Assembly: GCA_000469685.2 (NCBI GenBank)
Contig: LS997563.1
Location: 21,274,687-21,338,686, forward strand
Length of the DNA: 64,000 nucleotides
Origin: Haemonchus contortus
Taxonomy: Eukaryota > Nematoda > Chromadorea > Rhabditida > Trichostrongylidae
Direction: 5' to 3'
The translations under genes were made by a program, and so were the position numbers. Below the pieces are notes generated by a model. The model saw only the letters and a list, made by a program, of their open reading frames with translations. It was not told the origin of the DNA and made no database searches. This document shows positions 1 to 11,229 of the stretch, piece by piece (positions within the stretch are counted from its first letter, which is position 1; each line of letters begins with the position of its first letter).

Positions 1-11
1 ATCCTGTTCAG

Positions 12-1429
12 GTGGGTGCTATTGACAGCGCCAGTTCTTCTTCAATCTTTTCTTGTGATCTCTCTTCCCCTTTGGACATTCAGGACGTCGTGGATATGGA
101 ATGCGAGCCCATCGTGCCTTCAACACAGGGGACGAGAGACCATCCACCAGTCGTGAGCATCCAGCACGAGGAAGAAGCATCGATGTCAAGTCATTTGCCT
201 GTTACTGAGTGTGCGCAGACATCGGAGCCCGTTGCTTCACACCATCGGGAAGACAAGTCCACGTGCACCACGTATAAGGTTAAGTCTGTCCGTTCGCCTT
301 TCATTAAAGGCACCTATTCACAAAAACGTTAGGGTACCCTTTAGTGACGGAAATCGATAGAACTACTCTATAATAAAGCGATAACAACGAAAAAAGCGCA
401 AAAAACGATGAACAAAAAGAATTACAAAGGGCCAAAAAAAAGAGCTGGAAAGGGGGTTGGACGAGTTTCATATTGAAAGAGCGTCGGTTAGAGACGATCG
501 TTGTCACGTTAGACGAGTGTCGAGACGACACAGTGTCATGTAATCGCGTCAGGACCCACCCTGAATTGCAAATTGGCAAATTGCCAGAGACGCAATGCAA
601 TAGCAGACAACACATTACGTCTCTGGCAATTTGCCAATTTGCAATTCAGGGCGGGTCCTGACGCGATTACATGACACTGTGTCGTCTCTACATCTCGTAT
701 GACGTGTCATCGGTCGAGAGGCGGAGATGCAAATTACGACAACAACGGGCCCGCCTTTATGCCCTGGACGTCGAGATTCGAGGAGTGAGAGGGTCCCTTC
801 TACAATCCATGGGGGCCGCTGAGTATTAATAAGGTAAGAACTCAATAACTTTTTTTCGTGAATAGGTGCCTTTAAGCCAAGATCCGAAGCCCACGGCAAC
901 TTCTGTTTCTTTACAAACGATAGACGCACTGGCGATCGAGACCTCTCGATCTTTGGTTGTTGAAAGGACGCAAACGTTGGCCGGCCTCACGTTTGACATA
1001 CGCAAGCAGAATCTTCAACAATTCAAAGATGTAGCATTGAAAATGCGGAAGTCCTACAAAGAACAGCGCACGGGGGTTTGCAAGTTTAGTGCTGCATGTT
1101 GTGACTCACATGCAGATGGAATCGGAAGATAATCCTTTGAGACCTCATCGTCCGGTCGAGGGCACTGTACAACTTCGTATTTTGTCAATGTCAATCCTAT
1201 CAAAAAGTTAACTGTGCGGCAGCTCAGAGATGTGAACGAGTTCATAACTCGTCAGGTGCCCGAGGAAAAAGCTCTCATCCAGGCATTCGAAGAGTATGCA
1301 CCAGGATGCTTGTATGATAGTATTCTTGCCATTGTCAATCATTTCGATCGCTTCGTTCATCGATTGATGATGCTGCCAAATATATGGGAGAGCTTTCGAT
1401 CATCTTCCAGGGGAAAGAACAGTATAAGG
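12..1429 (+). CDS. Unidentified spliced gene entering from left edge (3 candidate exons)
   Basis: Candidate exons are 12-278, 866-1075 and 1208-1429, each a whole number of codons (89, 70, 74) in phase 0. Position 12 follows a TTCAG acceptor, so the gene starts left of the window. Donors are AAG|GTTAAG at 278, GGG|GTTTGC at 1075 and AGG|GTAGTT at 1429. Exon 1 is rich in Ser, Pro and acidic residues and looks disordered; the later exons are more hydrophobic and look folded or helical. I recognise no domain. Intron 1 is almost entirely a MITE (304-875), and exon 2 begins inside the right terminal repeat of that element. More coding-like sequence lies in two overlapping frames at 1545-1741, which may be a further exon or a decayed 3' end. 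The third exon's acceptor (AAAAAG) is weak. A retrotransposon-derived gene is an alternative. Confidence 0.45.
304..875. mobile_element. 572-bp MITE with perfect 18-bp terminal inverted repeats
   Basis: The left end (304-321) reads TTAAAGGCACCTATTCAC and the right end (858-875) is its exact reverse complement. The flanking TTAA could be a piggyBac-like TTAA target duplication, or the target could be TA with ends starting AAGGCAC. No transposase is encoded. The centre carries a 70-bp-arm foldback (523-687). The element sits within an intron of the left-edge gene. Confidence 0.75.
523..687. repeat. Long near-perfect hairpin (70-bp arms, 25-nt loop)
   Basis: Arms 523-592 and 618-687 are reverse complements with a single mismatch visible in the CCCACCCTG / CAGGGCGGG section. 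The loop is 593-617. The hairpin lies in the middle of the MITE at 304-875. Confidence 0.85.
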
Positions 1430-1741
1430 GTAGTTATGTATTTCTGACATCATGAATATCGGAACTTTTTCATTATTGGACAGCAATCACGGTTCACAGG
1501 ATTCTCCATGACGGAATTTATCTCCACCTTTCGATAGTAGGGTGGACCGTGACGATTTTTGCGCCACGTTAGAATTGCAGAATGTCTCTTTGAGTACACT
1601 TCAAGCATTGCTCTATCGTGCGCGGCTGTTTATGCAGAACTGACGAGGCTTGCTCGTTACATTGGGTCGCTCCAACAAGAACTCCTTATTGAATCTTCTG
1701 AGAAAAGTGATTCGCTGGCGAGTGACACCCTTGAAGGTTAG

Positions 1742-3771
1742 CAGCAGACAACACCCTGTCTGCTGGAGTTAAACTGCACCCTTGAGGTGCGCACGATTCG
1801 CTAGTCACGTGGTTTGTTGTTCGAGGAAGTTGGTTGGGACAGTGGTCAACGAGTCGAGCTGTCAAGGACGACAATTGCTTATGGGCATGATGGTGTTGGT
1901 CGATGTCGGGTTCGGTCGTTGATCGTTGGAAGTTCGGTTAGGGTTCGATGCAGTAGCCGTGGTCGCGTTAACGTCATTGAGTTCAATGTCAACGTCAGAG
2001 TCAACATCGTGTCATCAATGCAAGCTGTCAAGTGGTCAGCAATTGGTCGTCAATGGTAGATAGTGAAAGCAGCAACATGTCTGGTCATCCATTTTATTTT
2101 CTTGTGTAGTCTGTGATTGATTGATGCGCTAATATTTTACCTCATTCTTTCACTTTTTCTTGTTTACTGGTTTCTATGGTGCTCAGGGCCGCGCATGATG
2201 CGCATTCATTGTATATGCTTATGGCACTATTCGCGTGTTCACCTTTCTCCCTCTTAGCTTCAAGATTTCTATTCTCTTATTTCCTTCCTCCCTTCATGAC
2301 ACGACACGAACCAAGGGTAGGAAGGTGTGTGCAGGCATTATGACAAGAGGGCTGAGTTTGTTCAGCTGTGTTTAGGGGGTTTCTGTCTGACTGACCTCAA
2401 ATCTGGGGGGCCGGTATGTATTGTCCCTGGTAATGCACAGTGGCCCCGCTCACCCCCTAGGCGGGCTTCTCGCTTGCCTTGCGAGTGTCGCGGATGCGAC
2501 GGTGGCCGCTGGGCGCACGGCGCGCACTCCGGCCCATCTTTGCTCGGCCGCCACACCACAACGCGGTTATGTTATGTGCGCGTTATGCGCATTCCTTCAC
2601 CTAGCCTAACCAGTCGGCACCCGTCCTGCACCGCAACCGGCTCGCTGCCGGCTGCTGGTCGGTATAGAAGGGTAACGCCGTGATGTGGTCTATAAGGCAA
2701 CGGAGCGCCAGTGTAAGCCCGACCAGTATCCGAACTGCCCCTCACTGAGGGCGCAAATTGTCACCTGGCGGATACTGAGGAGGAAGGAAGGGAAAAAGAC
2801 CGTCGAGGCCAATGGGGCCCGGATTAGACAGCTGAAGGAGTTGGACTTGGAAGGTGCCCGAAGATCGAGGGACAGGTGTGTGTCGTGTACTCACTCTTTG
2901 TATACATGCTTTACTCATGTGTGTATGTTTCGTGCTTTGATGCAACTATTTGTGTGACTTTATTCATGATAGTCTTAATTCTTTTGGCTCTAGGTCCGTG
3001 GGTCTTATCTTTATTATGTGTATTTACGTGTATTTTCCCTTTTTGTGTCTTGTAGTTGTAGCTTGGTTGTAGTGTATTACGTAGTGGTGTAATAAACCAG
3101 TACTCCTTGCTTCTGTACTGGCTTTGGGAAATAGGAGAGGTAGGGCACTATGGTTGTAGGTGTAGGTTGTGTCGCCGCTGTCATACGGTTGGTCCCTGTG
3201 ACGATGGCAGGGGTCGAGATGGAAAGGTCTGTGGGCCTTCCCCAGCTGATACCCCTTTGTCCTCGGTCCGCCCTCCTGTCCGGGGGCGCTGGTAGGGTGT
3301 GGTGGTCCGGTGAACATGAAGGTTTGTGAGCTCGAGCGCAGCCGATGCGAATCGCGTCTAAAGGGTGGCCATGAACCGGGACACCCCCACTCATCCATCC
3401 AGTAGTCGTTTAAGGGCTAGTTTGGAAGGAAGCAGGCGATCTGTGCCAAGCAGCTCTAGAGAACTATCAAAGATCGCATCGTTCCAGCGCAACGTTCACG
3501 ACTTGCTTAGAAAAGTCAAAAGTTCATCACGTGTTGTGTAACAGAACACCTCGAAAAAGTGCATATCCCGAAGCACGAAACTTCTCTCTGACGCACCGTA
3601 TTAACGAGAGCCAGCAATACCCCGCTCATGAATTCGACAGCATCGAGCTTTCTCTTTAGAAAGTAGAGGGGCAGGTAAGGGAGAAGAAAAACTACGATTG
3701 AACACAAGCGCTCGAGATAAAAGTCTTTTTCATAGACCAAAATAACACTGAAGTATTATGATAAAAATTTC
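1742..3771. other. Intergenic, with a GC-rich coding-like island at about 2400-2880
   Basis: No gene can be assigned. Around 2400-2880 base composition is much richer in G and C than the flanks, and several frames are open on both strands. The most protein-like is plus 2697-2875, which is Arg/Lys/Leu-rich, preceded by a TATAAG acceptor-like site and followed by ACAG|GTGTGT. It could be a relic of a retroelement gag region or an exon of an unresolved gene. Nothing stands out from 2900 to 3771. Confidence 0.3.
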
Positions 3772-4226
3772 ATCTGTATCACCTGTATCACCTTTAGTCC
3801 GATCCGATCGTCGACTTCCTTGAGCGGACGTCAGTAACGGAATCGTCTTTAGCGACAAAGATTTCAACATTCCTTTCGTTCAGAGCTTTTGTGAAGGAGT
3901 CTGACCATCTGGTTGGCGGCCGTCCTGGGAGTTCGTCTGATGTCCGAAGGGATCCAGTCAGTAACCGCCATTGTCCAACGACCGTCACTGTATCGCATAA
4001 CGTGTCCGGCCCACCTGATCTTCGATTTTTTGACGTAATCAACGGCATCCCTGATTTTCGTTTTTTGACGAGCTCGGAACGAGGAATTCCCTTATGCCCT
4101 TGCCTGTACAGCGAATTTCCCAGCATCGTCATTTCCAAAGCGCGTTGAGAAACGCTGGCAGCATGCCCATCCTTCTTTCGAACAGTCCATGTCCCCGAGG
4201 TGTACGTCAAGGCAGGAAGGACTGTA
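3772..4226 (-). pseudogene. RTE-type LINE fragment (3' end of reverse transcriptase ORF)
   Basis: The minus strand reads the same C-terminal region as the longer RTE copy at 44.4-46.3 kb: the LTYASETWTLRK-like block (here TYTSGTWTVRK), then GRPPTRWSD and KALNERNVE. The segment after KALNERNVE is largely deleted. The 3' end carries the same 9-bp tail repeat (CACCTGTAT on plus) at 3772-3793. It has frameshifts relative to the longer copy and is a dead, 5'-truncated insertion. Confidence 0.85.
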
Positions 4227-5637
4227 AAAACTTCAAAATTAGAAATCTCATCTAGGATCAGTATCTAAGGACCCAAAAGCCTACTATGTTAGAGCACTAG
4301 CCAGTAGCCCTATCACAATGTCGAGGCTTCATACGATTTAGTGAAGGTCAAAATTCGACGCAGTGAAAGCAAGACCTTAAATATGCGAACAATACTTAAG
4401 GGTTGGGGGAGGCACAGCATCTATGGCTTTGGAGCGAGGATTAGGTAGCTATCGAGACATGCAGGTGGGAAGATGCAATTCCATCAAAGCTTTTTAGGCC
4501 TACATTCGCCCTGCCAAAGTCGATTTGAGCCGAGCATAAATTTACTATTATTGCTATCACTATGCTATGTATCAAAGCCATTGATACGATTGCAGGGAAC
4601 AGACATCGATGATAGATCAACACTACACCGACTGCTATATAAAGTCGTCGTTGGAAGGAAGTGATTATTGACCAAGCGATGTGGAATCGAAAAATATACC
4701 GGAGCCTTCTGCTTCACCATTACGAAACTGATCGCTTCGACACTCAGGGTTGGAATGAGATATGGTGAGTGATGGAGAGCATTGCGCGCTATCTCGTTAC
4801 CTACCAGTAATGGCGGATCGCTTCCTCTACAGAAAATACTATATTTGCTCCCTATGTCATCATCCACGGCGTTCTACGCAGAAGTCAGTCCAAGGCAGGA
4901 CTCTCTGCAAATATCCCACACTCCTGATTGAGCAAGAGCGTGGAGTGCATGACAATGTGTCAGAAGCTCCTCAAAGTAGGTGATCGTCGATTTCAACCGA
5001 CTTCGTTGTTGCTCAGGATGAAAAGTAGATGTCATATAAACGTTACACAGGAAATGCCAATGCCTATCAATGGACGCGAGGCCGCAACCCGCTACAAAGC
5101 GAAGCGCACATGCCAAAAAGCACATGAGCTCGTTCTACCTCTGCTCTAACGGGTATTTCACTGTGAGATCCTACCAGAGTGTGCTGAGTTGAAGGCAGGA
5201 GGATTCTGTGAACAGATGAGAGAAATGGTATTTTGCATCCCCCGATTCTCACCGATTACCGAGGAATTTTTGATCGTGAAAGATATTGCTCGACCACTCC
5301 ATGCGAGCACGTCAATGGAGGGGCTGGGAAGACGTGCTATAATCTGATTATCCCATTCTCCACACATTCACATGACCTCAACTCATATGATTACTTTCAG
5401 AAACCCAAGGCCTGCTCTAAATAGAAAAAAGTCGGCTGCCCCTAGCGATGGAGAGACATTGGGGCTGAGGTGGACCACTTGCTTTATTGTTGTAGTCATT
5501 TTAAATTGAAAAAAGTTTTCGGACAACCTAAAATATATCAGCCATAAAGCATGTTAAGCCAAGTACTGTATTTACTGCTTACATTGTAGGACTTAATCTA
5601 GCATGTTTGATTACTATGATGATGTTAAATGCATACA
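4227..5637. other. Intergenic, nothing recognised
   Basis: Only short, overlapping open frames on both strands. No domain, RNA gene or repeat structure was recognised. Confidence 0.4.
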
Positions 5638-6181
5638 CAGTAGCGCTCAAAAATCTTCCGACAAACGCTTCCTAAGTCGAACTTTTCAGTCATAACTCTT
5701 TTCCTACTGGGTCTAATAATGTGAAATTTCGTCTAATAATGTGAATATTCGATATGTGTAGCACGAGTGTATTATGAATATTCACCACTATTAACTTGCG
5801 ATCTGATCACGTTCCAGTTATGCTAAAGAGCCTGAACTCAAAACCAATTGGAAATATAGACACAGGTCCTTCTAGGGCTTCTTTCCTTTGTGCCATTTGC
5901 AATGTGCATGCGTACGAGCGCTAATGTCGAACACAGCAGAGGAGAAAAACACGGTGAGAATAATTGCAGACGTTAATAACATTGCTTCTAGCGGATTCTG
6001 CTACAGCAAAAAACACCTGTTAGTCACGTGGATATTGCTGCTTTGCAGTCAAATAGCGTTGGATAGTAGCAAATGTCCTTCAGTTGAAATACCAAAATTC
6101 CGCGCGATTTGCTCCACTAAGAGAAAAGTTACGAGCGAGGAAACGTGAAAACATTTGGCTGAAGACTTTTGAGCGCTACTG
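5638..6181. mobile_element. Non-autonomous TIR DNA transposon (about 544 bp)
   Basis: The left end reads CAGTAGCGCTCAAAA then a TCTTC block. The right end, reverse complemented, starts with the same 15 bases and matches at 22 of 25 positions overall. No intact transposase is seen. A clear TA target duplication is not visible, so assignment to the Tc1/mariner group rests on end style only. Confidence 0.7.
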
Positions 6182-6206
6182 CGAGATCGTTAGGTGTAAC
6201 GCTATA

Positions 6207-7129
6207 ATTGTACTTCATGTAATTTGCTAAGTGTATCTGTTGGTTTGTCTGTGTGTGTGCGTCGGTGTGTAAAGATTCGTGACCATTGTCCCTTTGTACC
6301 TAAGCGTACAAATTTGGAGAAGATGCTAGTGGCAGGATGGAAACGCTGATGTTAGGTGACAGGAAGAGAGAACAATCGATAGGAATTGATAAGGAGCCTT
6401 GGAAGACAAAAGCCGCAGGATCCGTTGCCTCCTTCGTGTTAACGGTGGAGTCTTGGCTTCTAAGCAGTTCCGCGGAAAGTGATGGACAGCGGATGATTGG
6501 TGATGAGTACTGATAACAGCTGGTAGGAACTCATAACAAGCCACCAAAAAGGCGAGATCCACTAAGTCTATAACGCCTCGTGTAAAAACTGGTACCTTTA
6601 CATTTTGATGGTGATGTAGGATGTGACGGGGTTGAGACTCTCTGATAGGGACTGACAACAACTGGTAAGAGCTAGTAACGGGTCTCAGAAAGCAACAACC
6701 AATTACCAGTTCTATCCTAACGCCTTTGATATTTACGATCAGACTTTCACTTTCTGATATTTTCATCCGTAGGTTCATTTCCTGCTACGACCGTTGCCCA
6801 GCACGGTTTATCTTTCAACGAAGGAGCACCTCAATAATCTTTTGTTTCGATGTCATTGCGACACCATTCCAGGCTTTGTTTGCTTAACAGCTGAATCTTT
6901 GATAGATAATCATTTCCAAAATGGAGAGCAGTGGCTCGCGACTTCTAATCATACGTGCCGTAAGCATCGGCACCCTGAATACCACTCACAATGCCTTGTC
7001 AGTTCTACGTCAAATTACGTGTACAGCAAAGTATCAATTGTTACAAAAAAGGAATAGCGAGTTAGCCCATGATTACAACTCTGACATACGGAGGAGGGAA
7101 GCCTGACGTAAGCCGGACGATCGAACTAG
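6207..7129 (+). mobile_element. Helitron/HINE-like element, diverged copy C
   Basis: The 5' part (about 6207-6250) matches the starts of the copies at 28269 and 42518 (AATTYGCTAAGTGTRTCTGT, then a GT-rich stretch). The interior (6430-6760 and 6930-7050) aligns with 43255-43450 and 43825-43925. The 3' end is a short stem (GCCTGACGTAAGCCGGAC), an 8-base spacer and CTAG followed by T, as expected of a Helitron 3' end. It lacks the 145-bp minisatellite apart from traces. Confidence 0.55.
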
Positions 7130-9375
7130 TATGCACATATTTCGGTAAGCTCGGCTATTTATACATAATATTGTTATGGGGGTTATCGAAAACAGCATAT
7201 GCATAAAATATACTTGAATTAGCGTCGCCAAAACTCAGAAACTTCTAAGGTAGAAGTAAACCACCAAATTTACTTCACCCGCTATTAACTAGTCGCGCAA
7301 GTAGGTTTTCTTGCAATATGCATGGTTTCTGGAGTGAAACCCACAACATCTTTCAGGTGGCAGGCTCATTCAGTGCCCCTTGCAAAAATGGGCTTGTGAG
7401 AGGCGGAAGGGCATAATGAAATTCCTTGTGATTCTCACAATATTCATACAGATGGCTATTGAATGAATCAGGGAAGAACATTCAATCAAAGACAAACCAG
7501 GATGGAGTAAAAAGGCGAGCGCTTCTGAAGGTAGGACTATTGGAATGGTCCATTTACGAATCGATCGTCATCCTGGGTGGCCCATCATGCCGGCAAAGAA
7601 GCAGAACTCAACGAGGTGCGGAAAGTTGGTAATGCACTTGAGTGGATACACGCGACTCTTCAACAATTTCCCAAAAAACCGAAAAACTCCAATGAAGAAA
7701 CTCTAATGTACTCTAATGAAAAAAAAAGAAAAAGAAAAAAAGATCTGGATAGAAACATCGAATGTGAATCTTCCACAAGAAAGTTGCCACAAGCACAGTC
7801 AAATGTTTTCTGAGGGAGTCACTGGCAAGGGTAAGACACTCGCGGAATGTCGGCGCCGGCGTGAAAATTGACAAAGAATGTGCTCAAAGGGCATGGTGAT
7901 AGATGTAATCACTAAGTGTGTCTGATCCTTCTCTGTTTCTTGAAACGTATCGTAACCCCAGCAGAACGGTATTCTAGCTCACAGAGGCAAGCTTGCCCGG
8001 GAGTGGTGTCGACGTTAGCTGCCCGACTTCCTTTGCAAAAAAGAATGGCCATTCTGTTTTTTAGATACTAACTTGCTTGACTATTCAGCGCGATCTCCGG
8101 TTAGAAAAGGACTTGTCGGGTTCGCAATCCCACTTTGAAGACCCTGAAAGCAACCCTCAGGGAAGAAATAAAGGATCCTACATGCGAGAATTTCGACAGC
8201 AAACTTTGGGCCTCTATCTGCGCTCATGGGGCATAATCAGAAATGCGATTGTAGCATGTTGTAGCACATAATGTAAGCAAATGTGCATATAGATCCCATT
8301 CTCATTGAGAAGCTTTGAATACATTGCCATGGAAAGGCGCCTTTAATTTTGGGACACCCTGTATTGTAATGGCTGCCGAGCATATGTCGTCTATAGTCAT
8401 TTGACAACCAAATCTTCTATCCTTACGGTTAGTCACGTAGATCTGTTTCCAATGCGGATCATGCACTATCTAGTTGGTGTCGCCAAATATTTTATAAAAT
8501 TCCAAGAACAGCTTTCAAAAAAGCACAAAAAACAAACATGCTCAAGCAGACCGCAACGGGGTACGTCGAAGACACTAAAGAGTACATCGTATCTGCTTAT
8601 GTATTTTAAGTAGTCGTCTTTTGTAGAAGACGTATGAAGCGAAGAAATAATGATTTCGTCTATATGAGAACTGGATTGAGGGATCACGCTGAAGACGATT
8701 CAAACATCGACTAACTGTGATGTCGAAGAATATTAAAACTTGGAGTTTTTCCAGAAGATGCGATTGCGCACATCTGTGGAACTCCGCTAAATTCCATAAC
8801 AAAAAGAGAATCCAGTCCAACGTGAAACTAGAAAAATGAAAGGAGTTGAGGAGACTAGTTATTCTCTAAATGAACATTGGATGTACCCATATGATAAAAC
8901 AAACTGATGAGCTCAGTGAATAAAAAGTAGACTGACTAATCTTGAGAGCAGACAATAACCAGCTTCAAGAGCTACTACCTCTACTGCTCAACATTACGGA
9001 AAATTTTTGGATCAAACGAAAGCAGCAATAGTAAACAGTTGAATAACTCACAAGGAACAGTTCACCGAACCAAAAGGAACAAACGTTCTCATAAAACAAG
9101 CGTGAAGTAAGAATTAAAACACTCGAAGCTACTGCTAGTAAACGAATTGAAAAGGCTGTGAGAAAATCACGTCTGATGCATGTACGAACTCGCAGAAACA
9201 AAGAAAGAGCAGTAGTACGAAGTTTGACAGGTAGAAGACAAAAAATCAAGGGGAAAACGTGATTAATGAATGAATTCTTAAAACTACACTACTTATTACA
9301 CAACGAAAAGTTGATTTACATCGTAACCTGTAAAACAATTCTCTAGTATGAGGATCTACGGAACTCATCAGTCTT
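7130..9375. other. Intergenic, with one mariner-like end
   Basis: No supportable gene. At about 8348-8370 the sequence TTTTGGGACACCCTGTA resembles a mariner-type terminal repeat, but no partner end or transposase was found. Open frames at 7577-7813 and 8077-8271 are short, Lys-rich and show no domain. Confidence 0.3.
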
Positions 9376-9561
9376 TCAATCACTCGCTACTTCGTTCACC
9401 ATCTCTTCGGTGCTTCCGTTAACACCGCTAGGGGTGCTGTCCTCGGTCGGATCACACGAATAGTGCTTCCTAGAATATGGTGGATTTTCATTTGGAGAGT
9501 ATAATGGGATCTTTGTTTTGATCAGTGAAATAATGTCCAGGACGCTATCACGGAGGCGAAT
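9376..9561 (-). CDS. Possible 3'-terminal exon of the USP19-like gene
   Basis: On minus the frame runs 61 codons from an AACTAG|ATT acceptor at 9561 to a TGA at 9376-9378. The translation begins IRLRDSVLDIISL and ends in an acidic, Ser/Thr-rich tail (EEMVNEVASD). It lies downstream of the last catalytic exon (11230-11347) on the same strand. Its start is phase 0, while that exon ends in phase 2, so at least one more exon would be needed to join them. It could belong to another gene. Confidence 0.4.
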   Translation of the reverse strand: MRLRDSVLDIISLIKTKIPLYSPNENPPYSRKHYSCDPTEDSTPSGVNGSTEEMVNEVASD

Positions 9562-11229
9562 CTAGTTCATCTGCGCGGTAGAAGCGAATACACGGCATGG
9601 CAAAACGGTCATTTGCTCGATAATGCAAATGACCCATACTCAGCAATATATTTAATAAAAACCAATCGAATAAAAGATTTCACAAACAACGACTTCCAAA
9701 GAAGGCAGTAGAACGCAGAAAAATGTCTTCGGCGTCAAACTATCCCGTTTTAGGATGCGCTGCTGCACTTGATTTCATTCAGAGTTTTGATGGAGTGGAA
9801 AAACGTATCTGGCCCAGTTAGGTAGGTAAGGAGGGTTGGGATGTGAAGCTCACCCATTGACGACCGCGTACCCCTCTGACGAAAATGTTCTACCTCAGCC
9901 ACCAACCATTATATTTTGTTTGTGTTTGCCAATTTTCCCCTAATTTTTTACGCCTTCAAGAATGGACTGGTTGCAGCTTCAGACTTCCGTTTACTTCTAA
10001 CTACAGGCGCAAGGCGATAGTAGCTTTCAATTTCTGTAGCGACACTTCAAGTATGTAATATGAAGCAAAATATGTAATAAAAAATGTGCGCTAAGTAATC
10101 CCTATAGCCGGTTGACCATTCCAAACCACGTCCATCTTATGTTGCCTGCTCACTCTCCATTGGGAAGCTAGACGGTTTTTGGTTGAGGCCCAGATCTCCC
10201 ACACTAGCACATTTGGAAATAATTTGATTAAAGTTCTTTTACTTCTCAGTGATCATAACAAGGTAATGTTACAATATCATAATGTAACATTAACATCTTA
10301 TTCAACGATTCACCATTTTTTGCCATAGTATTTCTACGGAAAGTTAATCCAGATGAGAACGCAGCATGAAGATAGCATGGGCTGCTTTCATAGCCCGCCG
10401 TTACGCCGGCGGACTATAAAAGCAGCCATGCTCGTACAAATGGGTTAGTAGTTTCACGCTTCCCGCGAATGCGGTATCACTGGGCAGCGGTATTTATCCC
10501 CGAATTCCTACGGCAAGCGGCAGCTTTTCCGCGGCGATTACCGTATTCTTCCACTGCGATACCGTACCCTTCCGAGCACGCGACTGCACGTGATCGGGCG
10601 CAGCTAGCTTGACGCTATTTTCGGGGAGAAGTACTCACAACTGGTATCACTTAATAGTGCATGTAGGTCCGGAAACCTTTACTAGCTTGAGCAAATATCG
10701 ATCCAGATTTGACGCCGAATAGATGTGCGGTAGGGGCATCTGCACGAATTAATAAACAAAAAGGTTTCGAGGAAATAAGAGGCAGTTATCGAACTGCTGC
10801 AGCTGCCATCAATGGAAAGGTTGGTTAAAGCAATAGTCTACAATGATTAACGTAGGCGAACAACGTGTGCCCCACGCTTGCATTCACCGACGCCGAGGAT
10901 ACCCTTCAGGGCTCCTTTTCGCCGTATCAAAGATAATTTTAGGCAAAGCCTGAGTTAATATATGTCTTCCACAAGCTCACGAAAATTAAGTCAGCGAAAC
11001 AGGATCATTCCGAACAATACGAAGAGCGAAATAGATCTAACCCTTCTCTACTCTTTGAGATCACTTCTGCACTATCTTACCGCTTTAACTAGAGGGAAAT
11101 TGCGCTTCACAGCCCCGACTGAGTCACCGGATTCTTGCTGAAGACAAGATTGCGAAAGAAGAGGGTGAAATCTTTTGGTTGAGCAACGCAGAAATCCTTT
11201 AAGAAATCGCGCAGCAAAAAGAAGTTCAC
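9562..11229. other. Gene-free stretch with a short hairpin
   Basis: No exon recognised with confidence. A foldback lies at 10375-10431. A possible exon-like frame on minus (11090-11228, ending GCG|GTAAGAT) has an acceptor only 25 nt from the previous exon if that exon used its earlier donor, so I do not call it. Confidence 0.35.
10375..10431. repeat. Hairpin with 25-bp stem and 6-nt loop
   Basis: Left arm 10375-10400 and right arm 10407-10431 pair with one bulged G and two mismatches. The tip CCGCCG-TTACGC-CGGCGG resembles the GC-rich palindromes at the ends of the Helitron-like copies. Confidence 0.7.

Noticed and set aside
615..929. 104-codon minus ORF
   Set aside because: It passes through the MITE hairpin and its terminal repeat.
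11065..11228. Additional USP19-like exon after TTTTCAG at 11230
   Set aside because: It would need a 25-nt intron from the earlier donor at 11255, too short. AG|GTGAAC at 11230 is more likely a donor.
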